From NCBI GenBank assembly GCA_023957155.1, contig JAMLHK010000007.1, positions 186,001 through 250,000 on the forward strand: a stretch of 64,000 nucleotides of DNA, in the 5' to 3' direction. The position numbers and the translations under genes were made by a program. This stretch comes from Chitinophagaceae bacterium (GTDB lineage Bacteria; Bacteroidota; Bacteroidia; Chitinophagales; Chitinophagaceae). Shown piece after piece: positions 8,553-16,823 of the stretch (position 1 is its first letter; every line of letters starts with the position of its first letter). Below the pieces are notes generated by a model, which saw only the letters and a program-made list of their open reading frames with translations, was not told where the DNA came from and searched no databases.

Positions 8553-9080
8553 ATGGAAAACATAATCATAAAAAAGGCAACATTAAACGACATCAGCCTA
8601 TTACAGGAAATCGGCAGACATACTTTTTATGAAACTTTTTCGGGTTCAAACACGAAAGATAATATACAAAAGTATTTAGACGAAAGTTTTAGCAGCGCGA
8701 AACTGACATCGGAACTTACCGACCCCAACGCTGAATTTTATTTTGCAATACTTGATAACAAGGTAACAGGCTATCTAAAGCTCAATTTTGGGCAATCCCA
8801 AACAGAATTGAAAGATGACAAAGCAGTTGAAATAGAAAGAATTTACGTTTTAAAAGAATTTCACGGAAAAGAGGTTGGACAAATACTTTTCGGGAAAGCA
8901 ATCCAAATCGCGAAACAAAAAAACGCTGACTATGTCTGGCTGGGCGTTTGGGAAGAAAATCCGAGAGCAATCCGTTTTTACAGAAAAAACGGATTTATTG
9001 AGTTTGACAAGCATGTTTTCAAATTGGGAAATACCGGACAGACAGATATAATGATGAAGCTAATCATTAAGTCCATTTAG
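8553..9080 (+). CDS. GNAT family N-acetyltransferase
   Basis: This is an acetyl-CoA-dependent acyltransferase of unknown substrate. From the ATG at 8553 (MENIIIKKATLNDISLLQEI) it is about 175 residues, one GNAT domain: the N-terminal strand IIIKKATLNDI, the central VEIERIYVLKEFHGKEVGQILFGKAI with an acetyl-CoA loop of the form HGKEVGQ in place of the usual R/Q-x-x-G-x-G/A, and WLGVWEENPRAIRFYRKNGFIEF. The longer frame to 8490 overlaps coaE and encodes unlike residues. Its codon use is more AT-rich than its neighbours, with many AAA and TTT runs, which hints at transfer. Confidence 0.82.
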   Translation: MENIIIKKATLNDISLLQEIGRHTFYETFSGSNTKDNIQKYLDESFSSAKLTSELTDPNAEFYFAILDNKVTGYLKLNFGQSQTELKDDKAVEIERIYVLKEFHGKEVGQILFGKAIQIAKQKNADYVWLGVWEENPRAIRFYRKNGFIEFDKHVFKLGNTGQTDIMMKLIIKSI

Positions 9081-9152
9081 CAGAACATACCTTATCCGTA
9101 TGTATATATCTTCTTTAGCTACATTTCCCGTGAAAGACGGTACGGCTGCAGG

Positions 9153-10283
9153 TCAGATCAGCTCTTTAATTTTTTTAACAACAGTATCTATTTCTTCTTT
9201 CGTATTCTGCCTGCAAAAGGAGAAACGTACGGCTACACGGTCCGGGTCGGTTTTTATGGCACGTAACACATGTGATCCCTGGTCAGCGCCACTGCTGCAG
9301 GCACTTCCACCGGACACACAGATATGGTTGATATCCAGATTAAACAACAGCATTTCCGATTTTTCGGTTTTTGGAAAACTCACATTAAGTACGGTATATA
9401 AGCTTTGCCCGGCATAGTCGCCATTAAATTCAACGGCATTAACCTGGTCTTTTAATAAACCGGCCATATACAGCTTAAGCGAATGTATATAACGACTTTC
9501 TGATTCATAGTTATAGGTAGCCAACTCCAGCGCTTTTCCCAGGCCCACGATCCCATACAGGTTTTCCGTTCCGGCACGCATGTTCCGTTCCTGTCCTCCC
9601 CCGTGTATATATGGTTCTGTTTTTATCTTTTCATTAATATACAACAAACCCACTCCCTTTGGCCCATGGAACTTATGAGCGGAAGCCGTTATAAAATGCA
9701 CCGGGGTATTTCTCAGATCAATAGGATAATGTCCAACAGTTTGTACCGTATCGGAATAGAAAACCGCATCATACCGGCTGCACATCTCTCCCACCGCCTG
9801 GAGGTTGAGCAGATTACCTATTTCATTATTGGCGTGCATCAGGGTAACCAGCGTTTTTTCCCTGCCACCGGCAAGAAGCTTATCCAGGTTTTCCAGGTCT
9901 ATATGCCCGTCCGGTAACAGCTTAACAAATTCGAGCTGTGCCTCTCCTCTTTTATGCAGATATTCTACGGTATGCAGTACGGCATGATGCTCTATGGCAG
10001 AAGAAATAATACGCTTACAACCCAGGTCCCTTACCGAAGCCGTAATGGCCGCGTTTGCGCTTTCCGTTCCTCCACTGGTAAAAAAAATCTCGGCAGGACG
10101 CGCGTTGAGTATTTTAGCCACCGACTTCCTGGCACTTTCAATAGCCAGCCGGCTTTCCCTGCCGTAAGAATAGATCGAAGAGGGATTACCAAATTTCTCC
10201 TTCATAAAAGGCAGCATCACATCCAACACTTCCGGGTTGAGCGCTGTAGTAGCGGCATTATCTAAATAAATTCTGTTTTGCAC
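9153..10283 (-). CDS. Cysteine desulfurase (NifS/IscS-like)
   Basis: This PLP enzyme draws sulfur from cysteine as a persulfide for Fe-S cluster and thio-cofactor synthesis. The 376 residues show YLDNAATTALNPEV at the N-terminus, the PLP-binding ASAHKFHGPKG lysine near residue 204, the HGGGQERNMRAGTEN motif and the active-site cysteine loop SGGSACSSGADQGSHVL near residue 325. These place it among group-I aminotransferase-fold desulfurases. No isc or suf genes adjoin it, so the exact role (general Fe-S supply or tRNA thiolation) is open. It is followed by no obvious terminator and is separated from glmM by about 50 bp, so they may be co-transcribed. Confidence 0.9.
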   Translation of the reverse strand: MQNRIYLDNAATTALNPEVLDVMLPFMKEKFGNPSSIYSYGRESRLAIESARKSVAKILNARPAEIFFTSGGTESANAAITASVRDLGCKRIISSAIEHHAVLHTVEYLHKRGEAQLEFVKLLPDGHIDLENLDKLLAGGREKTLVTLMHANNEIGNLLNLQAVGEMCSRYDAVFYSDTVQTVGHYPIDLRNTPVHFITASAHKFHGPKGVGLLYINEKIKTEPYIHGGGQERNMRAGTENLYGIVGLGKALELATYNYESESRYIHSLKLYMAGLLKDQVNAVEFNGDYAGQSLYTVLNVSFPKTEKSEMLLFNLDINHICVSGGSACSSGADQGSHVLRAIKTDPDRVAVRFSFCRQNTKEEIDTVVKKIKELI

Positions 10284-10335
10284 GATATCTTACTTTATAC
10301 ATAAACTTAAACTAACATCAGCTCAAAAAGCCGTA

Positions 10336-11721
10336 CTACTTTAATTCCCTGATATCCTGCATGAGACGTAAGGCGATATTATTTGCGGTAGACTCAAAAT
10401 TACTTTCTGCATAAATACGGATAATCGGTTCTGTATTGCTTGTACGCAGATGTACCCAGTCGTTATCAAATTCGATTTTCAACCCGTCTTCGGTATTTAT
10501 CGGATGACTTTTATACTTGGCTTTAATTTTTTCAAACACTGCCTGCACATCCACTCCCTGTTCCAGTTCCAGCTTGTTTTTGCTAATAAAATAATCGGGG
10601 TAAGTTCTGCGTAGCTGCTTAATGCTTTTTTGCGATTTGGCGAGCTGTGTCAGAAATAAAGCAATGCCAACCAGCGCATCTCTTCCGTAATGCAGCGCCG
10701 GGAGTATAATTCCCCCGTTTCCTTCTCCGCCTATTACGGCATTCACTTCTTTCATACGGGAAACCACGTTTACTTCGCCTACCGCACTGGGGAAATACTG
10801 TCCGCCATGTTTTAATGTAACATCTTTTAAGGCACGGGTGGAAGACATATTGCTTACCGTATTACCCGGTTGCTTACTGAGCACATAATCAGCAACAGCA
10901 ACAAGGGTATACTCTTCACCGAACATCGTACCATCTTCACATACAAAACAAAGCCGGTCAACATCCGGGTCAACGGCAATGCCCAAATCCGCGCGGCTCT
11001 TTTGTACCATATTGCTCAACTCCACCAGGTTTTCAGGTAAGGGCTCCGGGTTGTGGGCAAATTTCCCGTTTACCTCTTCATTAATAACGGTTATGTTCCC
11101 CGGCTGTACACCCAAAGCCTGTAACAACGCCGGTACAAATATGGCACCGGTACTGTTTACCGCATCAACAACGATCTTAAAATTTTTAGCTTTGACCGCA
11201 TCCGTATCAACCAGGTTAAGCGAGATTATCGCTTCTATGTGCTTCTGAAGATAATCTTCGCCCTGTGTTACCGTGCCCAATTTATCAACGGGTACAAAAT
11301 CAAAATCTTCCGCTGCCGCCCGGTCTAATACTTCTTTGCCATCGGAGCCGGAAATAAATTCTCCCCTGTTGTTTAACAATTTAAGGGCATTCCATTCTTT
11401 AGGATTATGACTCGCGGTTAAAATAATTCCCCCATCCGCTTTTTCCATAACCACTGCCATTTCCACCGTAGGTGTGGTACTTAATCCCAGGTCAACCACG
11501 TCAATTCCTAATGCATTCAGTGTGCTTACTACTATATTTTGTATTAATGGTCCGCTTATTCTGCCATCTCTTCCGATAACTACTTTTTTATTACCCTTTT
11601 TCTCCATCAGCCAGCTTCCAAAAGCAGCTGTAAATTTTACTACATCCAAAGCTGAAAGTGTTTCTCCGGGTTTTCCTCCTATGGTACCCCGTATACCGGA
11701 AATGCTCTTGATCAGTGCCAC
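10336..11721 (-). CDS. glmM: Phosphoglucosamine mutase (phosphohexomutase)
   Basis: GlmM converts glucosamine-6-phosphate to the 1-phosphate for peptidoglycan and LPS precursors. I choose the GTG at 11721, giving VALIKSISGIRGTIGGKPGE, the usual family start with 461 residues; an ATG at 11748 adds nine unlike residues. The phosphoserine loop GGIILTASHNPKEWNALK, the metal loop AVDPDVDRLCF, the sugar-binding GGEGNGGI and the phosphate-binding RTSNTEPIIRIYAE near the C-terminus are all present. Family members may instead act on mannose or glucose phosphates, so GlmM is the best but not the only reading. Confidence 0.85.
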   Translation of the reverse strand: MALIKSISGIRGTIGGKPGETLSALDVVKFTAAFGSWLMEKKGNKKVVIGRDGRISGPLIQNIVVSTLNALGIDVVDLGLSTTPTVEMAVVMEKADGGIILTASHNPKEWNALKLLNNRGEFISGSDGKEVLDRAAAEDFDFVPVDKLGTVTQGEDYLQKHIEAIISLNLVDTDAVKAKNFKIVVDAVNSTGAIFVPALLQALGVQPGNITVINEEVNGKFAHNPEPLPENLVELSNMVQKSRADLGIAVDPDVDRLCFVCEDGTMFGEEYTLVAVADYVLSKQPGNTVSNMSSTRALKDVTLKHGGQYFPSAVGEVNVVSRMKEVNAVIGGEGNGGIILPALHYGRDALVGIALFLTQLAKSQKSIKQLRRTYPDYFISKNKLELEQGVDVQAVFEKIKAKYKSHPINTEDGLKIEFDNDWVHLRTSNTEPIIRIYAESNFESTANNIALRLMQDIRELK

Positions 11722-11961
11722 TGTACTAATTTTATTTTGTGGATGCAAACTTAGTTTAATTTTTTAAAATTTTCCGCCGCCCAAACTAAAGCTGCCGGAA
11801 ATAAGCCGGGTTATAAAACAATAACTACATTTGCTAAAACAATTCATCCCATTCATGACGGGTAACCGTAGCTTCTTTCTCCCTTACCAATCATCCGCTC
11901 ATCCGGTAATTTCTTCCCGGGTATATACAACAGTTCCCGGTTGTATAAAAAACTCAATTGT

Positions 11962-12531
11962 ATGAACAACCTGATCCAGTATGATATAGCATTATTTTTC
12001 AAGATCAACAGGCAATGGCATAATTCCTTTTTAGACTGGTTATTACCGGCGCTCCGGAACCAGTATTTCTGGTCGCCACTCTATCTTTTCGCCGTTGTTT
12101 TCATGCTTCTGAATTTTAAAAAGAAAGGCTTCGCATGGATCGCTTTCTTCCTGATAACATTTGCTTTAACGGATATGCTCAGCAGCTCCGTTATTAAACC
12201 CTGGATCGGACGCCTGCGTCCATGCGCCGATCCTTATTTATCCGGCTCGGTAAGGCAGGTTGTGGGCTGCGGAGGACCCTATAGCTTTACGTCTTCGCAT
12301 GCAACCAACCATTTCGGGATGGCCATGTTTACATTCCAGACCCTGTTCTTTATTCCGTTATCCTGGAGATGGACATTATTTGCCTGGGCTTTTGCCATAT
12401 CCTATGCCCAGATTTACGTGGGAGTACATTTTCCTTTGGATATCGCCTGCGGAGGGTTACTGGGCTGCACTATCGGCCTCGGTACAGCATGGGCTTTCAA
12501 TAAAAGAGTTGGTTTATCCACTTTAGCTTAA
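11962..12531 (+). CDS. PAP2 family membrane phosphatase (undecaprenyl-diphosphatase-like)
   Basis: The ATG at 11962 gives about 189 residues with four or five hydrophobic helices. The PAP2 motifs are in order: KPWIGRLRPC (motif 1), FTSSHATNHFG (motif 2, serine before the histidine) and YAQIYVGVHFPLDIACGG (motif 3 with the catalytic H and D). Such proteins remove phosphate from lipid pyrophosphates at the outer face of the inner membrane, for example recycling undecaprenyl pyrophosphate. The substrate cannot be set from sequence. It precedes the CNNM/CorC gene by 21 bp and may be co-transcribed with it. Confidence 0.85.
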   Translation: MNNLIQYDIALFFKINRQWHNSFLDWLLPALRNQYFWSPLYLFAVVFMLLNFKKKGFAWIAFFLITFALTDMLSSSVIKPWIGRLRPCADPYLSGSVRQVVGCGGPYSFTSSHATNHFGMAMFTFQTLFFIPLSWRWTLFAWAFAISYAQIYVGVHFPLDIACGGLLGCTIGLGTAWAFNKRVGLSTLA

Positions 12532-12552
12532 CTTCATATATCTTCATACACC

Positions 12553-13851
12553 ATGATCGAAATTTTGATTATACTGGGATTGATTTTATTGAACGGTATT
12601 TTTTCCATGGCAGAGATGGCGCTTGTGTCTTCCCGCAAAACCCGGCTGGAAACGCAGGCGGCAAAAGGCGACAAAAGTGCAAATGAAGCATTAAAGCTGA
12701 TTGAGAAGCCCGACTCCTTTTTTTCCACTGTTCAGATCGGTATCACGCTGATCGGGATTTTAACAGGTATCTTTTCAGGCGAAGCATTAAAAACCGACCT
12801 GATCGCCTATCTCAACAAATTTGAATGGATAAGCCGCTATTCAAATGGAGTGGCTACGGCTGTCATTGTGATCATCCTTACCTATTTTACACTGGTATTG
12901 GGTGAGCTGGTTCCTAAACGTATCGGGCTGTCACGCCCCGAAGGAATAGCCAAGCTGGTTGCCACGCCGATGAGGATGCTCAGTAAAATAGCTTACCCTT
13001 TTGTCTGGCTTCTGAGCAAATCCACCTTTTTCACGATTAAGCTGTTAAAAATACAGGGTAAAACAGAGCAGGTAACGGAAGAAGAGATCAGGGCTATTAT
13101 TAATGAAGGAACGGAGCAGGGTACGATTGAAGAAGCGGAGCAGGAAATTATCGAACGGGTTTTTCATTTAGGCGATCGCAATATTACTTCTTTAATGACA
13201 CATCGTAATGACATTGTATGGTTCAGCATTCATGATGATGAGGAAAAAATTAAAGAAAAAATACATGCAGAACCTCATTCGGTATACCCTGTTTGTGAAA
13301 ATGACATTGACGATATTAAAGGCGTTGTGTCTATAAAAGTGTTGTATGTACATGAAAAAAGCACCACGCTTCTCAGTGAAATTATGCAACCCACCCTGTT
13401 TGTACCGGAAAACAATACCGCCTACCAGGTATTAGAGCGGTTTAAAGAAACGAAGATCCACTGCTGCTTTGTAGTGGACGAATACGGGAGCCTTTTGGGT
13501 ATGATAACGCTAAACGATATTTTAGAAGCTATCGTTGGCGACATTCCACAGCGAGATGAAGAAGATTATGAAATTATAAAAAGAGAGGACGGCAGTTATT
13601 TCATAGACGGACAAATACCTTTTTATGATTTTTTAACAACCTTTGAAAAAACGGAATGGATGAATGAGGGAGAACAGGATTTTGATACCCTTGCGGGATT
13701 TATCTTACATCAATTAGAACGTATTCCATATACCGGTGACAAGCTGGAATGGCGCGGATTTACGTTTGAAATAGCCGATATGGACGGGCATCGTATTGAT
13801 AAGGTGCTGGTTACCATTTCCGAAGCATTGAAAAAAGAAATGGAAGAGTAA
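12553..13851 (+). CDS. CNNM/CorC (hemolysin C-like) membrane protein with CBS pair
   Basis: Members of this family are linked to magnesium/cobalt efflux. The 432-residue protein has a DUF21 (CNNM) membrane domain with helices at about 1-20, 55-75 and 95-125 (TAVIVIILTYFTLVLGELVPKRIGL). Two CBS domains follow (about 205-330: LMTHRNDIVWFSIHDDEEKI and KETKIHCCFVVDEYGSLLGMITLNDILEAIVGD). A C-terminal CorC_HlyC domain comes last (EDGSYFIDGQIPFYDF, DFDTLAGFILHQLERIPYTGDKLEWRGFTFEI). Despite the hemolysin label there is no reason to infer a toxin. Confidence 0.88.
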   Translation: MIEILIILGLILLNGIFSMAEMALVSSRKTRLETQAAKGDKSANEALKLIEKPDSFFSTVQIGITLIGILTGIFSGEALKTDLIAYLNKFEWISRYSNGVATAVIVIILTYFTLVLGELVPKRIGLSRPEGIAKLVATPMRMLSKIAYPFVWLLSKSTFFTIKLLKIQGKTEQVTEEEIRAIINEGTEQGTIEEAEQEIIERVFHLGDRNITSLMTHRNDIVWFSIHDDEEKIKEKIHAEPHSVYPVCENDIDDIKGVVSIKVLYVHEKSTTLLSEIMQPTLFVPENNTAYQVLERFKETKIHCCFVVDEYGSLLGMITLNDILEAIVGDIPQRDEEDYEIIKREDGSYFIDGQIPFYDFLTTFEKTEWMNEGEQDFDTLAGFILHQLERIPYTGDKLEWRGFTFEIADMDGHRIDKVLVTISEALKKEMEE

Positions 13852-13933
13852 ATTTTCACATTCATCAACTGACTTAGGCATCAGATTTGAATAAAGAGCG
13901 GAGATAATTCGTTGTAATAAAAATCCGATCTTT

Positions 13934-14806
13934 ATGAAAAAAGCAGTTGTTAAATTCTTATGCTTTGCTATCGTATCCTTAATCCTGTTCTCCTGTAAAA
14001 AAGAAACCGTTGTACCGGAAAAAGAAACAAATGAAAGTAATGATATAATATCAACCCCACCCGCAACCAAACCAGACCTTGACATTCCGGAAACACAGCC
14101 ACCTGTTCAGGTAGCTATAACCAGTAATATCACTCCAAATTGTAATGGCTACTACAGAGCCCTTCCGGCACGTTACGATTCCGGTACGAAGAAATATCCT
14201 TTACTGATATTCATACACGGGCAAAGTGCTCTTGGAAATGGAAGTGCCGACGATCTAAAAAAGATATCAGGAGGGCCTTACTCCTTAATAAAAAAGAAAA
14301 CATTCCCCGCAGCCTTTACAACCGGCGGTAAATCCTTTTCTTTTATTGTAATCTCTCCGCAATTTAAAGCATGGCCATCTGCCGATGACGTAAATGACGT
14401 TGTTAAATATTTTACTTCTAAACTACGAATAGACCAGTCCAGAATATATATTACCGGATTAAGTATGGGCGGAGGTGCAACCTGGGACTATGCAGGTAAG
14501 TACGCATCTAAAATAGCTGCTATAGCCCCTGTTTGCGGGGCATCTTCTGTAACTGACGCTAAGGCAAAAACAATTGCCAATAACAGTCTGCCCGTATGGG
14601 CATTTCATAATGACGGGGATAATAAAGTTTCTGTTAACAACACCCTGGGGTATATCACTACACTAAGTAATCTGAATATGAAGCCCAAACCTAAAAAGAC
14701 CATTTACGAGGCTGAGGGACATGATGCATGGACAAAAGCATATAGTCTTACCTATAAAGAAAATAACATGAATGTTTATGAATGGATGCTGCAGTATCAC
14801 AGGTAA
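13934..14806 (+). CDS. Lipoprotein alpha/beta-hydrolase (PHB depolymerase/esterase-like)
   Basis: The N-terminus MKKAVVKFLCFAIVSLILFSC ends in a lipobox, so the protein is likely membrane-anchored. After a low-complexity linker with acidic and proline residues, the hydrolase domain begins near residue 75 (YRALPARYDSGTKKYPLLIFIHG). The nucleophile elbow is ITGLSMGGGATWDYA, G-L-S-M-G. An oxyanion-side HG follows LLIFI, the acid may be in FHNDGDNKVS, and the catalytic histidine is in EAEGHDAWTKAY. This resembles the predicted dienelactone-hydrolase or LpqC-like esterases that handle surface polymers. Substrate unknown. It stands alone, followed by a bidirectional terminator. Confidence 0.8.
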   Translation: MKKAVVKFLCFAIVSLILFSCKKETVVPEKETNESNDIISTPPATKPDLDIPETQPPVQVAITSNITPNCNGYYRALPARYDSGTKKYPLLIFIHGQSALGNGSADDLKKISGGPYSLIKKKTFPAAFTTGGKSFSFIVISPQFKAWPSADDVNDVVKYFTSKLRIDQSRIYITGLSMGGGATWDYAGKYASKIAAIAPVCGASSVTDAKAKTIANNSLPVWAFHNDGDNKVSVNNTLGYITTLSNLNMKPKPKKTIYEAEGHDAWTKAYSLTYKENNMNVYEWMLQYHR

Positions 14807-14826
14807 CCGGGATGAGTAAAATAAGT

Positions 14827-14873
14827 ATAAATGCGGCCGGCACCACTTTACATGATGTCCCGGCCGCATTTAT
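14827..14873. terminator. Bidirectional hairpin terminator
   Basis: ATAAATGCGGCCGG and CCGGCCGCATTTAT are perfect 14-bp arms around a 19-base loop, between the esterase gene (plus) and the convergent IMPACT-family gene (minus). The tails are only moderately T-rich. Confidence 0.7.
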
Positions 14874-14988
14874 GAATCAATCTGTTCTTTTTGATTTACT
14901 TATCGTAGATAACGCTACGTAACAACAGCATAGCCATATTATTTCCCAATTTTCTATATTTTAATACCCCTGCTTCACAAAGACGAAC

Positions 14989-15600
14989 TTACACTCCTTT
15001 ACCAGATGCCGGATTTATCTCCAGCCCTCTTATTTCTTCGAGTTTAAACAATACTTCAGCAAGACGGTTTTGTGGTATCCCTATGGTCATAGTACAAAAC
15101 AGCTGCAATTCCTGTTCTATCATGCTGCAGTTGTACTGTTTTATAATGATCATTATTCCATTTAATATGGTATAATCAAATTGCAGGAAATACCGGCGTT
15201 CAACCGGTTTTTGTATAACAGGAACAGTTTGCAGTACCAGCGCAGCCGCAGAACGGTAGGCATTAATTAACCCGGGTACGCCAAGCAAACTCCCTCCGAA
15301 ATAGCGTACCACCACAATCAGTACATTGGTTAATTGCCGGCTTTCTATAAGTCCGAAAATAGGTTTGCCCGCTGTTCCCGAAGGCTCACCGGCATCACTA
15401 ATTCTATACGTATTGCCGTCCAGCCCGATACGATAAGCAAAACAATAATGAGTAGCTTTTGGAAATGTTTTCTTTATCAAATCCATTTCTTTCTTAAAAT
15501 CTTCCGGGGAGGTAAGGGGAACCAGGCAGGCGATAAACCGGCTTCCCCTGTCTTTAAACTCCGCCGTGCCCCGTTGCTCTACCGTGTAATAATAATCCAT
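14989..15600 (-). CDS. YigZ/IMPACT family protein
   Basis: I choose the ATG at 15600 (MDYYYTVEQRGTAEFKDRGSRFIACL), whose sequence matches the family's usual beginning; a longer frame to 15630 adds ten residues. The N-terminal UPF0029/IMPACT domain carries ATHYCFAYRIG, SDAGEPSGTAGKPI and VVVVRYFGGSLLGVPGLINAYRSAA, the family's hallmark segments. A ferredoxin-like DUF1949 C-terminal part follows. Mammalian IMPACT modulates eIF2 kinase activation; the bacterial role is not established. It lies between a terminator and ribD. Confidence 0.87.
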   Translation of the reverse strand: MDYYYTVEQRGTAEFKDRGSRFIACLVPLTSPEDFKKEMDLIKKTFPKATHYCFAYRIGLDGNTYRISDAGEPSGTAGKPIFGLIESRQLTNVLIVVVRYFGGSLLGVPGLINAYRSAAALVLQTVPVIQKPVERRYFLQFDYTILNGIMIIIKQYNCSMIEQELQLFCTMTIGIPQNRLAEVLFKLEEIRGLEINPASGKGV

Positions 15601-15658
15601 AAGCCTGGAACTGCCATTTATAATATTCAAATGTAATTAAACCTGCCTGATTCAATCC

Positions 15659-16738
15659 TTATGCTGTTTCCGAAGAAGCATGCCTAAAGTATGCTATCCT
15701 GTCAGAGAAAAAATGATCTTCGCCCGTTTGTATTCCGTTAACAAGTGTGGGCGCCGGTATGCCTCCGGGGATCATTAACGATTCATTTGTAATGACACGG
15801 GCTTCATCCCAGATATTTTCATCAATAAATGATTGCAGTGTATGCGCGCCCCCTTCAACAAGAACACTTTGAATACGCAACTCGCATAAAGCATCCAGGA
15901 TCTGCCTTACCATACCGATGCCTTTCTTTGTCTGGTAAAACCAGGTACCCCTGTCTAAATGATCCCCTTCAGACTTAACCATCTGCTGCTCATTGAAAAC
16001 AACGGTGGCTGCTTTTTCATCAAACAACCGTAAACGACGCGGTAGTATCATATCCCGGTCAATCACCAGCCTTACGGGATTTTTCCCCGGCCATAAACGG
16101 GTGGTTAAAGACGGATCATCAAGCATAGCGGTCCGGGTTCCCACCAAAATAGCCGCTTCTTCACTACGCCAGCGATGCACCATCCTGTCTGTAACGGTAT
16201 TGCTGATCTTTACCGCGGAACCGTCTGCCTCAGCTATTACGCCATCAGCACTTTGTGCCCATTTAAGTATGATATAGGGGCGATGCCGGGTATGACAGGT
16301 AAAAAAACGCTTATTCAATTCCTGACACTCCTTTTCCAGTACACCGGGTATGACCACTATACCCGCAGCCTGCATTTTTTCAATGCCCTTACCATTCACC
16401 TGTGGAAAAGGATCTCTGCATCCTACCACTACCTGCGGGATCTGATGCCGTATAATCAGTTCGGAACAGGGCGGCGTTTTGCCATAGTGCGCACAAGGCT
16501 CAAGCGATACATACAACACGCTTTTACTTATCAGATGCCTGTCTTCGTCTTTTACCGAAGCAATACAATTCACTTCCGCATGCGGCATTCCATACTGCCG
16601 GTGAAACCCTTCCCCGATTACCCGGTTCTCACAAACCAGCACGGCACCCACCATTGGATTGGGCGCAACATATCCTGAACCGGCCCAGGCCAGTTGCAAA
16701 CAACGGTGCATATATCGTTCTTCAATAGCCAATACCAT
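15659..16738 (-). CDS. ribD: Bifunctional riboflavin biosynthesis deaminase/reductase RibD
   Basis: RibD performs the second and third steps of riboflavin synthesis: deamination of the pyrimidine from GTP, then reduction of its ribosyl group. The deaminase domain is at about 1-145, with the zinc site HAEVNCI and PCAHYGKTPPCSE. The reductase domain is at about 150-359: RPYIILKWAQSADGVIA, RSEEAAILVGTRTAMLDDPSLTTR, and VLVEGGAHTLQSFID. No FMN riboswitch is recognisable upstream and no other rib gene is nearby. An alternative ATG lies at 16711. Confidence 0.92.
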   Translation of the reverse strand: MVLAIEERYMHRCLQLAWAGSGYVAPNPMVGAVLVCENRVIGEGFHRQYGMPHAEVNCIASVKDEDRHLISKSVLYVSLEPCAHYGKTPPCSELIIRHQIPQVVVGCRDPFPQVNGKGIEKMQAAGIVVIPGVLEKECQELNKRFFTCHTRHRPYIILKWAQSADGVIAEADGSAVKISNTVTDRMVHRWRSEEAAILVGTRTAMLDDPSLTTRLWPGKNPVRLVIDRDMILPRRLRLFDEKAATVVFNEQQMVKSEGDHLDRGTWFYQTKKGIGMVRQILDALCELRIQSVLVEGGAHTLQSFIDENIWDEARVITNESLMIPGGIPAPTLVNGIQTGEDHFFSDRIAYFRHASSETA

Positions 16739-16770
16739 TATTGCAAAACTAAGGATGAGACACCTTAATA

Positions 16771-16800
16771 AAAAACCCCGGTTGATCGCCCGGGGTTTTT
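16771..16800 (-). terminator. Rho-independent terminator of secDF
   Basis: On the minus strand, CCCCGGGCG and a CCGGGG partner pair around a short loop and end in TTTTT. It lies 24 bp past the secDF stop and ahead of ribD. Confidence 0.82.
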
Positions 16801-16823
16801 GTCAAAGGTAAAATGATCTTATA

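Noticed and set aside
13861-13933. Hemolysin/toxin label for the CNNM-type gene upstream
   Set aside because: The CBS and CorC_HlyC parts indicate ion transport; nothing suggests lytic activity.
15601-16738. FMN riboswitch ahead of ribD
   Set aside because: The short gap to secDF shows only the terminator hairpin and no RFN-type conserved stems.
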